From assembly GCF_001461825.1 (NCBI RefSeq), contig NZ_LLZC01000012.1:186001-250000 (forward strand): a stretch of 64,000 nucleotides of DNA, in the 5' to 3' direction. Positions within the stretch are counted from its first letter, which is position 1. Each line of letters begins with the position of its first letter. The stretch comes from Bacillus velezensis (lineage in GTDB: Bacteria; Bacillota; Bacilli; Bacillales; Bacillaceae). The translations under genes and the position numbers were made by a program. Positions 1 through 10,019 of the stretch are shown here, piece by piece. The notes beneath the pieces were generated by a model that was given only the letters and a program-made list of their open reading frames with translations, had not been told where the DNA came from and searched no databases.

Positions 1-618
1 CTTATTGAGGACGCATACTGCTTCACCGATCAGGATGAACAGCAGCAAATCCTTCAGCTTGCACACAGCATTATGGAAGGAGAGCTTGAGGATCATCCGT
101 TCGAGCCGAAGAAAGAGCCGCGCACACAGTTTATTTCAGATGCGCTCCGGACGATTTCACTTGATGCGGGTGTTTTTTCCGTGCGTTCGTTTCAGACGTT
201 CCGGCTCGGCAGGTATTATGAGCGGCTCAGAGAATACGCGGAGGCTGCGATAGATGAATATCGGATGGAACAGGAATATCAAAACTTTATCCAGTCTCTG
301 AGAGATTATGTGACATCCAATCCGCCGCGGATGAAGAAAGTCCGCATCGTACATGACCGGGCTTTTACGCTGTGGGAGCTGCGCTATTTGTCAGAACGGG
401 AACAGAAAAAATACATAGACAGACGGTTTGTGCGGGAGCACCCGATGTATATAGATTCCCATCTCCTTGCGCCGCTGATCTCCATTGCGCCTGAGACGGT
501 AGAACTGTATACGGACAAACCGGAGCATATGATGTCCAGAACGATTCAAAACGTGTTTCAGGAAAGGGTGCGCCTTTTTCCGCTGGGCGCGTTTGCAGCC
601 GAGAAGACGGAAGGATAG
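1..618 (+). CDS. ytxC: YtxC-family sporulation-associated protein (5' truncated)
   Basis: The frame is open from base 1, so the gene begins upstream and only its last 205 codons are here; the first internal ATG (73) has no ribosome site and is not the start. The visible part is charged, mostly helical, with no signal peptide or membrane segment. It matches my recollection of B. subtilis YtxC, a protein of unknown biochemical role tied to sporulation, which also sits just upstream of thrS. The identification rests on sequence resemblance plus this neighbourhood. Reading stops at a TAG in 616-618, about 400 bases before thrS. Confidence 0.8.
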   Translation, partial: LIEDAYCFTDQDEQQQILQLAHSIMEGELEDHPFEPKKEPRTQFISDALRTISLDAGVFSVRSFQTFRLGRYYERLREYAEAAIDEYRMEQEYQNFIQSLRDYVTSNPPRMKKVRIVHDRAFTLWELRYLSEREQKKYIDRRFVREHPMYIDSHLLAPLISIAPETVELYTDKPEHMMSRTIQNVFQERVRLFPLGAFAAEKTEG

Positions 619-754
619 CCGTACGGACGGCCTTGTGTAAACGGCAGGGCTGTCTTTGCGAAATCAGACGGAAAACCGAGTTGCATTTTTCTCGCAGACA
701 TTTTATAATACATAAAAGATTAATGATTGCTACACGTATTGATAAGGACATGAA

Positions 755-1002
755 GCATTGATACCGGCTTTATAAGAGAGGAGAGCCCAGGCTGAAAGCT
801 TTCCAGCTATGGATCATTGACTTTACCGCCTTTGAACTTCAGCTGTGAACGCCGGAAGAAGCGTCAGTAATAGCTGACGGGAACTCCCGTTACAGAGTTT
901 AGAGCCGCAGGTGCCGAAACAATCGGCCGTGCGGAAAAAAGGGTGGAACCACGATTCCGTTTATTTAACCTCGTCCCTTTCATAGGGGGCGGGGTTTTTG
1001 AT
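755..1002 (+). promoter_or_regulatory. T-box leader of thrS (threonine, tRNA-sensing)
   Basis: This 409-base gap between ytxC and thrS holds a T-box leader. The conserved T-box itself (AGGGTGGAACCACG) lies at 940-953, followed by a terminator hairpin and U-run at about 970-1001. A stem I region begins near 778 (GAGAGCCC). A candidate threonine specifier codon ACC is at 825-827, placed similarly to the TTC in the pheS leader of this window. Uncharged tRNA-Thr should stabilise the antiterminator and switch thrS on; that mechanism is family knowledge. The specifier assignment is tentative. Confidence 0.92.
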
Positions 1003-1027
1003 TTGCATAAAAAAAGGAGTGACGAAG

Positions 1028-2959
1028 ATGTCAGATATGATCAACATCACATTTCCGGACGGAGCGGTAAAGGAATTTCCGAAAGGAACAACAACAGAAG
1101 ATATCGCGGCATCCATCAGTCCGGGATTAAAGAAAAAGTCTTTAGCCGGAAAACTGAACGGACAGGAAATTGATTTAAGAACGCCGATTCAAGAGGATGG
1201 TGCCGTAGAAATCATTACAGAAGGCACAGAAGAAGGCTTGAACATCATGCGGCACAGCACGGCGCATTTATTGGCCCAGGCGATTAAACGCATTTATAAA
1301 GATGTGAAATTCGGTGTCGGCCCCGTCATTGAAAACGGGTTCTATTATGACGTTGAAATGGAGCAGGCGCTGACGCCGGATGACCTTCCGAAGATTGAAA
1401 AAGAAATGAAACGCATCGTCGGTGAAAATCTGCCGATTATCCGAAAAGAAGTGAGCCGTGATGAAGCAAAAGCCATGTTTGCGGAAATCGGCGATAATCT
1501 GAAGCTTGAACTGCTGGATGCCATCCCGGAAGACGAAACGGTCTCCATTTATGAGCAGGGCGAATTTTTTGACCTGTGCCGCGGCGTGCACGTGCCGTCT
1601 ACAGGCAAAATTAAAGAATTTAAGCTGCTGAGCCTTGCGGGCGCATACTGGCGCGGCGACAGCAAAAACCAAATGCTTCAGCGCGTTTACGGCACGGCCT
1701 TCTTTAAAAAGGATGACCTGAAAGAGCATTTGCGGATGCTTGAAGAAGCGAAAGAGCGCGACCACCGAAAACTGGGCAAAGAATTAAAATTGTTCGCCAA
1801 CTCTCAAAAAGTCGGACAAGGCCTGCCGCTCTGGCTGCCGAAAGGCGCAACCATCCGCCGCGTGATCGAGCGCTACATTGTGGATAAAGAGCTGAGCCTC
1901 GGTTATGAGCACGTCTATACGCCTGTTCTCGGAAGCAAAGACCTGTATGAAACATCGGGCCACTGGGATCATTATCAGGATACGATGTTCCCGCCGATGG
2001 AAATGGACAATGAAACACTCGTGCTCCGTCCGATGAACTGTCCTCACCATATGATGATTTACAAGCAGGACATTCACAGCTACCGCGAGCTTCCGATCCG
2101 CATCGCCGAGCTGGGAACGATGCATCGTTATGAAATGTCCGGGGCGCTTTCAGGTCTTCAGCGCGTACGCGGCATGACGTTAAATGACGCGCACATTTTC
2201 GTCCGCCCTGATCAGATTAAAGAAGAATTCATCCGCACGGTCCGTTTGATTCAAGACGTATACGAAGACTTCGGCCTGAATGATTACACATTCCGCCTGT
2301 CTTACCGCGATCCTGAAGATACGGAAAAATATTTTGATGATGATGAGATGTGGAACAAAGCGCAGTCCATGCTGAAGGCGGCAATGGATGAGATGGGGCA
2401 CGACTATTATGAAGCGGAAGGCGAAGCGGCGTTTTACGGCCCTAAGCTTGACGTGCAGGTGAAAACGGCGATCGGCAAAGAAGAGACATTGTCAACTGTA
2501 CAGCTTGACTTCCTTCTTCCGGAACGCTTTGATCTCACTTACGTCGGAGAAGACGGCAAACAGCACCGCCCTGTCGTTATTCACCGCGGCGTCGTGTCAA
2601 CGATGGAGCGTTTCGTTGCTTTCTTAATCGAAGAGCACAAAGGCGCCCTTCCGACATGGCTTGCGCCGGTGCAGTTCCAAGTCATTCCTGTATCACCGTC
2701 CGTGCATCTTGATTATGCGAAAAAAGTGCAGGAGCGCCTGCAGCGTGAAGGTCTGCGTGTCGAGCTTGACAGCCGGGACGAAAAAATCGGCTATAAAATC
2801 CGTGAAGCGCAAATGCAAAAAATCCCGTACATGCTTGTGGTCGGTGACCAAGAAGCGGAAAACGGCGCGGTAAACGTCCGGAAATACGGCGAGCAGAAAT
2901 CAGAAACCGTCTCATTGGACGATTTTGTGAAAAAGGCTGTAGCCGAAGCGAAAAAATAA
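1028..2959 (+). CDS. thrS: threonyl-tRNA synthetase
   Basis: Charges tRNA-Thr in the cytoplasm. The 643 residues show the standard order: TGS domain (about 1-63), editing domain with the H76-x3-H80 motif, class II catalytic core with the zinc-ligand cysteine C338 in MNCPHHM, and a C-terminal anticodon-binding domain (about 540-643). Length equals the B. subtilis ThrS I recall. The ATG at 1028 is chosen because AAGGAGTGA precedes it; an upstream in-frame start at 998 lies inside the T-box terminator U-run. Expression is controlled by the T-box leader immediately upstream. Confidence 0.97.
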   Translation: MSDMINITFPDGAVKEFPKGTTTEDIAASISPGLKKKSLAGKLNGQEIDLRTPIQEDGAVEIITEGTEEGLNIMRHSTAHLLAQAIKRIYKDVKFGVGPVIENGFYYDVEMEQALTPDDLPKIEKEMKRIVGENLPIIRKEVSRDEAKAMFAEIGDNLKLELLDAIPEDETVSIYEQGEFFDLCRGVHVPSTGKIKEFKLLSLAGAYWRGDSKNQMLQRVYGTAFFKKDDLKEHLRMLEEAKERDHRKLGKELKLFANSQKVGQGLPLWLPKGATIRRVIERYIVDKELSLGYEHVYTPVLGSKDLYETSGHWDHYQDTMFPPMEMDNETLVLRPMNCPHHMMIYKQDIHSYRELPIRIAELGTMHRYEMSGALSGLQRVRGMTLNDAHIFVRPDQIKEEFIRTVRLIQDVYEDFGLNDYTFRLSYRDPEDTEKYFDDDEMWNKAQSMLKAAMDEMGHDYYEAEGEAAFYGPKLDVQVKTAIGKEETLSTVQLDFLLPERFDLTYVGEDGKQHRPVVIHRGVVSTMERFVAFLIEEHKGALPTWLAPVQFQVIPVSPSVHLDYAKKVQERLQREGLRVELDSRDEKIGYKIREAQMQKIPYMLVVGDQEAENGAVNVRKYGEQKSETVSLDDFVKKAVAEAKK

Positions 2960-2970
2960 CCGGAAATACA

Positions 2971-3002
2971 AAAAACCCCGTTCATTCGAATGGGGTTTTT
3001 TT
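2971..3002. terminator. bidirectional terminator between thrS and ysaA
   Basis: A hairpin of CCCC and GGGG arms around a self-complementary ATTCGAAT core is flanked by A-run and T-run, so it can end both convergent genes. Confidence 0.85.
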
Positions 3003-3012
3003 GCGTATAACA

Positions 3013-3807
3013 TTATCTTTCTTTTTGTTTCTCTATAATCGCAAACAGCTCGTGAAGATCGCTGATCACGTAATCAGGTGCAATGTCCGTATCATTTTTC
3101 TTTTGCGTCCGGTTTACCCAGACTGTCGTAATGCCTGCCCGTTTCGCTCCCAATATATCAGTATTGAGGTTATCTCCGACCATAATGGCGTCTTCTTTTT
3201 TCAGGTTCAGGAGGCCGAGGCAATGTTCGAATATGGAGGCGTCGGGTTTCCCTTTTCCGAAAGCGCCTGAGATGACGATTTCATTAAAATAAGGCGCGAG
3301 CTCAGGAACGCCGGCGAGTTTTTCTTTCTGCAGGCTGGGGTCGCCGTTTGTCAGCAGAAGCAATTCATAAACACCTTTCAGCTTATCAAGCACCGCAAAC
3401 GTTTCATCATACACGTACGGACGCTGTCTGCGTTCCGCCGCGAAAAACTCCGCCAAATATTCGCCGTAAGCCGCATCGTCTATACCGACGCTTTTTAAGC
3501 CGTTCGTCCAGGCGTTTCGTCTGTATTCCGGCGCAATCCGATTCAGCTGTTTAAACCCTTCGCTGACCGGCTCGGAAAAATTCGCCCACAATCCTTCAAA
3601 CGGATTAATGCCGATCATGACCGTATAAGGATAGGTTTCGTATGACATATACAATTCCCGTGCCGCTTTCCGAACCGCCTCTTCAAATGTATGCGGGTCA
3701 AGGCCATATTTTTTTTCCGCTTGTAAACATGTTTCCCTGAATGTTGTTCTGACGCTTTTTTCATCCCATAACAGTGTATCGTCCAAATCAAAAAATACGG
3801 CTTTCAT
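3013..3807 (-). CDS. ysaA: HAD-superfamily hydrolase YsaA
   Basis: A 264-residue haloacid-dehalogenase-type phosphatase. Motif I is at the N terminus (FFDLDDTL), motif II is the LLTNGD segment, and motif IV is [14 protein letters not shown] near residue 205-220, so the catalytic aspartates are present. The substrate cannot be read from sequence. The ATG at 3807 is preferred over the upstream start at 3849 because GAGGAGA lies just before it. It converges on thrS and diverges from lytS. The name follows the syntenic B. subtilis gene. Confidence 0.88.
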   Translation of the reverse strand: MKAVFFDLDDTLLWDEKSVRTTFRETCLQAEKKYGLDPHTFEEAVRKAARELYMSYETYPYTVMIGINPFEGLWANFSEPVSEGFKQLNRIAPEYRRNAWTNGLKSVGIDDAAYGEYLAEFFAAERRQRPYVYDETFAVLDKLKGVYELLLLTNGDPSLQKEKLAGVPELAPYFNEIVISGAFGKGKPDASIFEHCLGLLNLKKEDAIMVGDNLNTDILGAKRAGITTVWVNRTQKKNDTDIAPDYVISDLHELFAIIEKQKER

Positions 3808-3993
3808 GATCTTCTCCTCTTTGTTATATTCTGAAACTCTCTGCCGCAAGGCTCCCGTTTATTCTACAATAGATATATAGACTGTGAAAGATTTGTTTTC
3901 AGATGATTTGAAAAAAACAGGCAGGTTTGTGTCAGATTCTGTCTCAGGCTCTAAAACGTGATAAAATAAAATTTGAAAGAACAGGTGAAAAGT

Positions 3994-5775
3994 ATGCTGC
4001 ATTTGATCATCATGATGCTGGAAAGAGTCGGAATTATCGTCATATTGGGATTTGTTCTGGCTCATACCAGATTGTTCAGACAGGCGCTCCAGCAGCCTGA
4101 GAGCTATAAAGGCAAAGCGGTGCTGATTTCAATTTTCTCGCTGTTCAGTATCATCAGCAACTATACGGGAATAGAAATTCAGCGGAATACAATCATGAAT
4201 AATGACTGGGTGTTTCAAATTAATCCGTCCGGTTCAATTGCCAATACAAGAATTATGGGCGTTGAAATCGGCGGACTCTTAGGCGGCCCGTATGTGGGGA
4301 TCGGCGTCGGCATACTGGCCGGCCTGCATCGTTTATCACTCGGCGGCGCGACCGCAGTCAGCTGTGCCGTCTCATCCGTTTTAGCGGGCATTTTGTCCGG
4401 CTGGATCGGACGGTATTTCAGAAAACGCTATGCGATGCCGACACCGCGGGTGGCCGCGCTTGTCGGACTCGGAATGGAATCGCTGCAAATGCTGCTCATC
4501 CTCTTGATGGCCAAGCCGTTTTCTGATGCTTGGACGCTTGTGAGCATCATCGGCATCCCGATGATATTGGTAAACGGGTCAGGGACTTTTATTTTTCTTT
4601 CGATCATTCAGTCGATTATCCGGAAGGAAGAACGGGCGAGAGCCCTTGAAACCCACAGGGTGCTGATGATTGCCGATCAGACGCTTCCGTTTTTCCGCCA
4701 GGGGCTGAATGAAAGCTCATGCAAAAGCGTCGCCGCCATCATCCACAGGCAAACAGGAACGGACGCGGTATCGCTTACGGATAACGAAAAGATTTTGGCG
4801 CACGTCGGCGCGGGTGCCGACCATCATATTCCGTCTGAAAGCCTGATCACCGGATTGTCAAAACGCGTCATTAAAACGGGTCATATTATGAAAGCGACAT
4901 CAAAGGCAGAAATTGAATGCACGCACGATCCCTGTCCGCTGCATGCGGCGATCGTATTGCCGCTGACGTCAAACGGCAAAACGATCGGGACGCTGAAAAT
5001 GTACTTTAAAAGCCCGTCAGGATTAAGCCGGGTTGAAGAAGAGCTTGCAGAAGGACTCGCCATGCTGTTTTCCACCCAGCTTGAACTCGGCGAGGCGGAA
5101 CTGCAGAGCAAATTGCTGAAAGACGCAGAAATAAAAGCGCTTCAAGCACAGGTCAATCCGCATTTTCTGTTTAATGCGATCAATACGATTTCTGCTCTTT
5201 GCCGTACGGATGTGGAAAAAACCCGAAAGCTTCTGCTGCAGCTCAGCGTCTATTTCCGTTCCAATCTGCAGGGGGCAAGGCAGCTGCTCATCCCGCTTTC
5301 TAAAGAACTGAACCATCTGCAGGCATATTTATCATTGGAGCAGGCCCGTTTTCCCGGGAAATATAAAATCAGCCTTGAAATCGAACGCGGTTTGGAGGAC
5401 ATCGAAATTCCTCCTTTTGTGCTGCAGATCCTCGTCGAAAATGCGCTCCGCCATGCATTTTCAAGAAAGCAGGACAGCTGTGCCGTCAATGTCAGCGTGG
5501 TATCCGCCGGTCAGTCGGTTTTAATGCGGGTTGGAGATAACGGGAGGGGAATTGATCCTGAATTGCTGTCCGTGCTCGGAAACCGTCCGCTCCCGTCTAA
5601 AGAAGGGACGGGAACCGCGCTTTACAATTTAAATCAGCGGCTGATCGGGCTGTTCGGCCCCAAGGCAGCCCTGCGATTGGAAAGTGAGGCCGGCAAAGGT
5701 ACGGAGGTATCATTTGAGCTGCCTTTGAAACTGATGACTAAAGGAGAAGAACATGCTGAAGGTGTTAATCGTTGA
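3994..5775 (+). CDS. lytS: sensor histidine kinase LytS
   Basis: Membrane sensor of the LytS/LytT system. The first ~210 residues are a multi-pass 5TM-5TMR_LYT domain, followed by a GAF-like region, then the LytS-type kinase motif NPHFLFN with phospho-acceptor H390 and a C-terminal ATPase domain (NALRH, GDNGRGI, GTGTALYN). The 593-residue length equals the B. subtilis protein I recall. ATG 3994 follows AGGTGA with good spacing. It overlaps lytT by 23 bases, so the two are translationally coupled. In B. subtilis the system senses or responds to pyruvate and activates pftAB, which lies just downstream here. Confidence 0.95.
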   Translation: MLHLIIMMLERVGIIVILGFVLAHTRLFRQALQQPESYKGKAVLISIFSLFSIISNYTGIEIQRNTIMNNDWVFQINPSGSIANTRIMGVEIGGLLGGPYVGIGVGILAGLHRLSLGGATAVSCAVSSVLAGILSGWIGRYFRKRYAMPTPRVAALVGLGMESLQMLLILLMAKPFSDAWTLVSIIGIPMILVNGSGTFIFLSIIQSIIRKEERARALETHRVLMIADQTLPFFRQGLNESSCKSVAAIIHRQTGTDAVSLTDNEKILAHVGAGADHHIPSESLITGLSKRVIKTGHIMKATSKAEIECTHDPCPLHAAIVLPLTSNGKTIGTLKMYFKSPSGLSRVEEELAEGLAMLFSTQLELGEAELQSKLLKDAEIKALQAQVNPHFLFNAINTISALCRTDVEKTRKLLLQLSVYFRSNLQGARQLLIPLSKELNHLQAYLSLEQARFPGKYKISLEIERGLEDIEIPPFVLQILVENALRHAFSRKQDSCAVNVSVVSAGQSVLMRVGDNGRGIDPELLSVLGNRPLPSKEGTGTALYNLNQRLIGLFGPKAALRLESEAGKGTEVSFELPLKLMTKGEEHAEGVNR

Positions 5776-6487
5776 TGATGAAATGCTGGCAAGAGATGAA
5801 TTAGCTTATTTGCTGAAACGGACGAATGAAGTAAGTGACATAAACGAAGCTGAAAATATTGAATCCGCTTTTGACAGTATGATGGATCAAAAACCGGATC
5901 TGCTGTTTTTGGACGTTGATTTGTCAGGAGAAAACGGATTTGACATTGCCAAACGGCTGAAAAACATGAAAAATCCGCCGGCCGTCGTTTTTGCGACGGC
6001 GTATGACCAATTTGCTTTAAAAGCCTTTGAAGTCGACGCGCTCGATTATTTAACGAAGCCTTTTGATGAAGAAAGAGTGCGCCAGACAATCAGAAAGTTT
6101 AAAAGAGTGAAGCAGGACAGGGCAGGAGCCGTCTCAGAGCAGCCGTCCGCAGCCGGAGCGCATAAACTGGCTGTATCAGCCGGTGAATCTATTGTCATTT
6201 TAGATACGAAGGACATTATTTTCGCCGGCATGGAGGACGGACACGTTTCTGTCAAAACGTTTGCCGCTTCTTATTCCGTTCATGAAACTTTGGCGGTCAT
6301 TGAGAAAAAACTGCCTGATACGGGTTTCTTGAGAGTGCACCGCGCGTTCATCGTGAATACGGAGCATATTACGGAAATTCATCCGTGGTTTAATTCGACG
6401 TACAATCTTATCTTAAAAGACGGCTCTAAAATTCCCGTCAGCCGTACATATGCCAAGGACTTAAAAAAGCTGCTTCATATTATATGA
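5753..6487 (+). CDS. lytT: response regulator LytT (LytTR family)
   Basis: Partner regulator of LytS. It has an N-terminal receiver domain with an acidic pocket (DDE near residue 8), phosphorylation site D54 in LFLDVD and a conserved lysine in TKPFD. A C-terminal LytTR DNA-binding domain (about 140-244) follows, without a helix-turn-helix. The start overlaps the lytS end, with AAAGGAGAA upstream. Its expected target is the adjacent pftA-pftB promoter; this is known for B. subtilis, but no binding site was verified here. Confidence 0.95.
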   Translation: MLKVLIVDDEMLARDELAYLLKRTNEVSDINEAENIESAFDSMMDQKPDLLFLDVDLSGENGFDIAKRLKNMKNPPAVVFATAYDQFALKAFEVDALDYLTKPFDEERVRQTIRKFKRVKQDRAGAVSEQPSAAGAHKLAVSAGESIVILDTKDIIFAGMEDGHVSVKTFAASYSVHETLAVIEKKLPDTGFLRVHRAFIVNTEHITEIHPWFNSTYNLILKDGSKIPVSRTYAKDLKKLLHII

Positions 6488-6500
6488 GGCGGCTTTTGCA
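6461..6500 (+). terminator. hairpin across the lytT stop codon
   Basis: AGCTGCTTCATAT pairs with ATATGAGGCGGCT (with G-U pairs), flanked by A and T runs. The hairpin includes the lytT stop codon and probably separates lytST from pftAB transcription. Confidence 0.6.
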
Positions 6501-6550
6501 TTTCAGCAGCCGTTTTTTGCATTTCAGAATGAATATTCAGCCGTTTGTTA

Positions 6551-6586
6551 TGAAAGCGCTTTAAAAATCGATTTCTCTTTTATAAT
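6551..6586 (+). promoter_or_regulatory. cre site and -10 of pftAB
   Basis: TGAAAGCGCTTTAA (6551-6564) fits the CcpA cre consensus. TATAAT follows at 6581-6586 with no good -35 box, as expected for a promoter that needs an activator (LytT). The cre covers the -35 region, so CcpA would block it in glucose. The site is seen; the regulation is inferred from B. subtilis pftAB. Confidence 0.75.
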
Positions 6587-6616
6587 GGACCTAACAAAGA
6601 GAAAGAGGTGAAGAAA

Positions 6617-7054
6617 ATGAGTGCGAAAAAAGTGTACGGATTTCTGACACAAGCATTTATTTTTGCCGTAATTATGCTCATATCTAATGGGATTGCAGCG
6701 ATTGTCCCCATTCCTATACCCGCTTCCGTAGTAGGTTTGGTGTTATTATTTGTCCTCTTATGTCTGAAAGTGATTAAGCTTGAACAAGTAGAAACGCTGG
6801 GAACATCATTAACGTCACTGATCGGATTTTTATTTGTCCCGTCGGGCATCTCCGTGATGAATTCACTTGGCGTCATGCAGCAGTACGGCGTGCAGATCGC
6901 ACTCGTCATCTTACTCGCCACCATCATTCTGTTAGGGGCCACGGGCCTTTTTTCTCAGCTGATCTTGTCTGTCAGCCAAAAACGTCAGAAGACTGCTCCT
7001 GAAAAACAAACGGTGCGCCGTTCCAATCAGGAAAAAGAACTTGTGCAGCATTAG
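6617..7054 (+). CDS. pftA: pyruvate channel subunit PftA (LrgA family)
   Basis: A 145-residue membrane protein of the LrgA/CidA (holin-like) family with about four transmembrane helices and a basic, hydrophilic C-terminal tail. The family motif [14 protein letters not shown] is present near residues 28-41. In B. subtilis this protein (formerly YsbA) forms with PftB a pyruvate transporter controlled by LytST. ATG 6617 is preferred to the GTG at 6608 because AGAGGTG lies seven bases before it. The pftB gene follows after 12 bases. Confidence 0.9.
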   Translation: MSAKKVYGFLTQAFIFAVIMLISNGIAAIVPIPIPASVVGLVLLFVLLCLKVIKLEQVETLGTSLTSLIGFLFVPSGISVMNSLGVMQQYGVQIALVILLATIILLGATGLFSQLILSVSQKRQKTAPEKQTVRRSNQEKELVQH

Positions 7055-7066
7055 GAGGGAAATCGG

Positions 7067-7750
7067 ATGAGTCCATATTTCGGTATTGTCGTTTCACTTG
7101 CGGCCTTTGGCATCGGCACGTATTTATTTAAAAAAACGAGAGGCTTTTTCCTCTTCACCCCGCTGTTTGTCGCGATGGTGCTTGGAATCCTTTTTCTGAA
7201 GCTCGGCGGTTTTTCATATGAAGATTATAAAAGCGGAGGAGACATTATTAAATTCTTCCTGGAGCCCGCGACGATCGCTTTTGCCATCCCTTTATACAAA
7301 CAGCGTGCCAAGCTGAAAAAATACTGGTGGCAGATCATGTCTTCCATTATTGTCGGCTCTATCTGCTCAGTCACGATTGTCTATTTGATCGCAAAAGGCA
7401 TTCATCTTGACGCGGCCGTTATGAAAAGCATGCTTCCGCAGGCGGCGACAACGGCAATTGCCCTTCCGCTGTCAAAAGGGATCGGCGGCATCACCGACAT
7501 CACCGCTTTCGCCGTTATTTTCAACGCCGTTATCGTCTATGCTCTGGGCGCTCTATTCTTAAAACTGTTTAAAGTAAAGCACCCAATCTCTAAAGGACTG
7601 GCTCTCGGCACATCAGGACACGCACTCGGTGTTGCGGTCGGCATTGAGATGGGGGAAGTAGAAGCGGCAATGGCAAGTATCGCGGTTGTCGTCGTGGGAG
7701 TGGTGACGGTGCTGGTCATTCCGGTATTCGTTCAGCTCATCGGAGGATAA
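7067..7750 (+). CDS. pftB: pyruvate channel subunit PftB (LrgB family)
   Basis: A 227-residue LrgB/CidB-type membrane protein with several hydrophobic helices and the conserved segment around [13 protein letters not shown]. It is preceded by GGAGGGAAA and followed by a strong terminator, closing the two-gene operon. With PftA it makes the pyruvate uptake/export facilitator described in B. subtilis; the older view of LrgAB as antiholins is the alternative family annotation. Confidence 0.9.
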   Translation: MSPYFGIVVSLAAFGIGTYLFKKTRGFFLFTPLFVAMVLGILFLKLGGFSYEDYKSGGDIIKFFLEPATIAFAIPLYKQRAKLKKYWWQIMSSIIVGSICSVTIVYLIAKGIHLDAAVMKSMLPQAATTAIALPLSKGIGGITDITAFAVIFNAVIVYALGALFLKLFKVKHPISKGLALGTSGHALGVAVGIEMGEVEAAMASIAVVVVGVVTVLVIPVFVQLIGG

Positions 7751-7777
7751 GCCCGGGTCATAGACCCGGGTTTTTTA
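7751..7777 (+). terminator. terminator of pftAB
   Basis: A GCCCGGGTC / GACCCGGG hairpin with a four-base loop is followed by six T residues. Confidence 0.9.
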
Positions 7778-7883
7778 TTGTGTTGGCGCGTCCGCGGGCG
7801 GCAAAGAACGAAATTTCACATTTTTCCTTGCGCTCGCCCCGGCATCGTGTTAAAATGAAAAAGTTGATCCGGAGAAGTCATTC

Positions 7884-7912
7884 TTGACTAATGATCCGGT
7901 ATTGTGTAGAAT
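7884..7912 (+). promoter_or_regulatory. sigma-A promoter of the infC operon
   Basis: TTGACT (7884-7889) and TAGAAT (7907-7912) are separated by 17 bases. Transcription from here would give a leader of about 200 bases before infC. Confidence 0.8.
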
Positions 7913-7918
7913 AGTTAT

Positions 7919-8060
7919 TGAATTGAATATAAATCACAAGCAGAGGCACCCGCTTCTCACCTGATTGACACATTCATGTAGTTGGCAGGTTGACCGTACA
8001 TTTTTATTTATGCAGATGTTCGTAGTGTGGGTGTGTTGTCATGCCCGCACTTTTTGTTTG
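7919..8060 (+). promoter_or_regulatory. L20 leader: ribosomal-protein autoregulatory attenuator
   Basis: The infC leader contains a structured stretch followed by a clear terminator (AGTGTGGG...CCCGCACT then T-run, about 8020-8056) well upstream of the first gene. In B. subtilis, free L20 binds this leader and favours premature termination, repressing infC-rpmI-rplT. The terminator and position are seen; the L20 contact is established knowledge for the genus. The rest of the 370-base gap holds the pftB terminator and the promoter. Confidence 0.85.
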
Positions 8061-8120
8061 CCTGCAGAATGCAGTCAAAAAGCGTTGTGAATCAATTCGA
8101 AGAAACTATGGAGGTGGCTC

Positions 8121-8642
8121 ATTATTAGCAAAGATCAATTGGTTAATGAGGGTATCCGTGCACGTGAAGTTCGTCTGATCGGACAAAATGGCGATCAGCT
8201 CGGCATCAAGTCCCGTCAGGAAGCACTTGAAATCGCCGGCCGCGCAAATCTTGACCTTGTGTTAGTTGCAGCAAATGCAAAACCGCCTGTCTGCCGCATC
8301 ATGGACTACGGTAAGTTCAGATTCGAGCAGCAGAAAAAGGACAAAGAAGCACGCAAAAATCAAAAAATCATTAACTTAAAAGAAGTTAGATTAAGTCCGA
8401 CGATCGATGAGCATGACTTTAACACGAAATTGCGCAATGCGATTAAATTCCTTGAAAAAGGCGATAAAGTGAAAGCTTCTATCCGCTTTAAAGGGCGCGC
8501 AATCACTCATAAAGAAATCGGCCAGCGCGTATTGGACCGTTTCTCTGAAGCATGTGCGGAAGTTGCGACAGTCGAAACAAAACCAAAAATGGACGGCCGC
8601 AGCATGTTCTTAATGCTCGCGCCGAAAAACGAAAAGCAATAA
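8121..8642 (+). CDS. infC: translation initiation factor IF-3
   Basis: IF-3 binds the 30S subunit and checks start-codon and initiator-tRNA pairing. I place the start at the rare codon ATT (8121), giving 173 residues that begin [19 protein letters not shown] sits at 8110-8117 with correct spacing, while the first ATG (8139) has no ribosome site and would cut off conserved residues. The AUU start is the known self-regulatory device of infC. The protein has the N domain, a lysine-rich linker helix (about 75-90) and the C domain. First gene of infC-rpmI-rplT. Confidence 0.96.
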   Translation: MISKDQLVNEGIRAREVRLIGQNGDQLGIKSRQEALEIAGRANLDLVLVAANAKPPVCRIMDYGKFRFEQQKKDKEARKNQKIINLKEVRLSPTIDEHDFNTKLRNAIKFLEKGDKVKASIRFKGRAITHKEIGQRVLDRFSEACAEVATVETKPKMDGRSMFLMLAPKNEKQ

Positions 8643-8855
<213 letters not shown>

Positions 8856-8874
8856 TCGGACAAGGAACAATTAG

Positions 8875-9246
<372 letters not shown>

Positions 9247-9250
9247 GTTG

Positions 9251-9284
9251 AAAAAGCCGCTCTCTTTCCGGGAGCGGTTTTTTT
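9251..9284 (+). terminator. terminator of infC-rpmI-rplT
   Basis: A GCCGCTC / GGAGCGG hairpin between an A-run and seven T residues. Confidence 0.9.
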
Positions 9285-9303
9285 ACGTAAAGGGTGACAA
9301 TCA

Positions 9304-9570
9304 ATGGCTCTCTTCATTTACGCCGTATTGATAAACGGATACGGCTTTTGGATCATGGGCGCTGATAAAAGAAGAGCAAAGGCGCACAGGTGGAGAATAT
9401 CAGAGAAACGAATATGGCTCACAGCCGCCATGTTCGGCTCACTCGGCGTATGGATCGGCATGTGCACCTTCAGGCATAAGACGAAACACAAATCCTTTTT
9501 ATACGGGGTGCCGCTGCTTTTTCTCACTGAAGCCGCCCTTGTGCTGATGTATTTGATGTATAAAACATAA
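9304..9570 (+). CDS. ysdA: DUF1294 small membrane protein YsdA
   Basis: 88 residues, two or three hydrophobic stretches at the N and C termini and a central basic segment (ADKRRAKAHRWRISEK) typical of DUF1294 proteins, whose function is unknown. The GSLGVWIGMCTFRHKTKH motif is the family signature. It lies 57 bases after rplT, beyond the terminator, with AAAGGGTGA before the start. Convergent with ysdB. Confidence 0.85.
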   Translation: MALFIYAVLINGYGFWIMGADKRRAKAHRWRISEKRIWLTAAMFGSLGVWIGMCTFRHKTKHKSFLYGVPLLFLTEAALVLMYLMYKT

Positions 9571-9605
9571 AAAGCAGGAGAGCTTATCGCTCGCCTGCTT
9601 TTTTC
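9571..9605. terminator. bidirectional terminator between ysdA and ysdB
   Basis: AAAAGCAGG...CCTGCTTTTTT with an inner GAG/CTC stem. It overlaps the last codons of ysdB on the other strand. Confidence 0.8.
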
Positions 9606-9976
9606 GCTTTTTTGATGGGCTGGTCCCAATCAATCTTGCAATTCGGATACCGCTCCAATACCTTTTTTTCGACTTCTTCAAAATCACCTGCAGAAAAGCG
9701 GTTCAGCTTTTCCGGATTTTCGGTCCATACAAATATCGTATGAATAAACAGCGGATGATCTTTGGAAGGGATATGCTTTTCTCCTTCAAAGAGCACTCCT
9801 TTATAAGTAAGCTGGAGATTTTTTCGCGTGTTTTTCTGTTCGTCAATAAAATAAAAATTCTCTTTTGATTGTGCCAGTCTGAGCCTTCTTTTCGGGTTTG
9901 CGTAAAATTTGACGCACATGTAAATAAAATAAATAAGAAGTGCAAGCAAGACAATCCTCAATACTGTAATGGCCAT
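9584..9976 (-). CDS. ysdB: membrane-anchored protein YsdB (sigma-W regulon)
   Basis: 130 residues: one N-terminal transmembrane helix (about 4-23) then a soluble domain of unknown fold. The biochemical role is unknown. AGGAGGTG lies just before the ATG at 9976. A near-perfect sigma-W promoter lies upstream (10020-10045), which agrees with the B. subtilis gene belonging to the envelope-stress sigma-W regulon. Transcribed away from ysdC. Confidence 0.85.
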   Translation of the reverse strand: MAITVLRIVLLALLIYFIYMCVKFYANPKRRLRLAQSKENFYFIDEQKNTRKNLQLTYKGVLFEGEKHIPSKDHPLFIHTIFVWTENPEKLNRFSAGDFEEVEKKVLERYPNCKIDWDQPIKKAKKAGER

Positions 9977-10019
9977 ATGTGTGAAGGCACCTCCTCACCT
10001 TTGTCATGATCTGATGTAA

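Noticed and set aside
73-618. A complete 181-codon gene starting at 73
   Set aside because: The same frame is open to base 1 and reads sensible protein, and no ribosome site precedes 73; it is the end of ytxC.
365-751. Minus-strand frame of 128 codons opposite ytxC
   Set aside because: It lies mostly antisense to ytxC, has arginine/proline-rich composition and no ribosome site.
943-1173. Short plus-strand frame across the T-box
   Set aside because: It begins within the T-box element and overlaps thrS in another frame.
1268-1765. Long minus-strand frame inside thrS
   Set aside because: Antisense shadow with Phe/His-rich translation typical of reversed GC-biased coding DNA.
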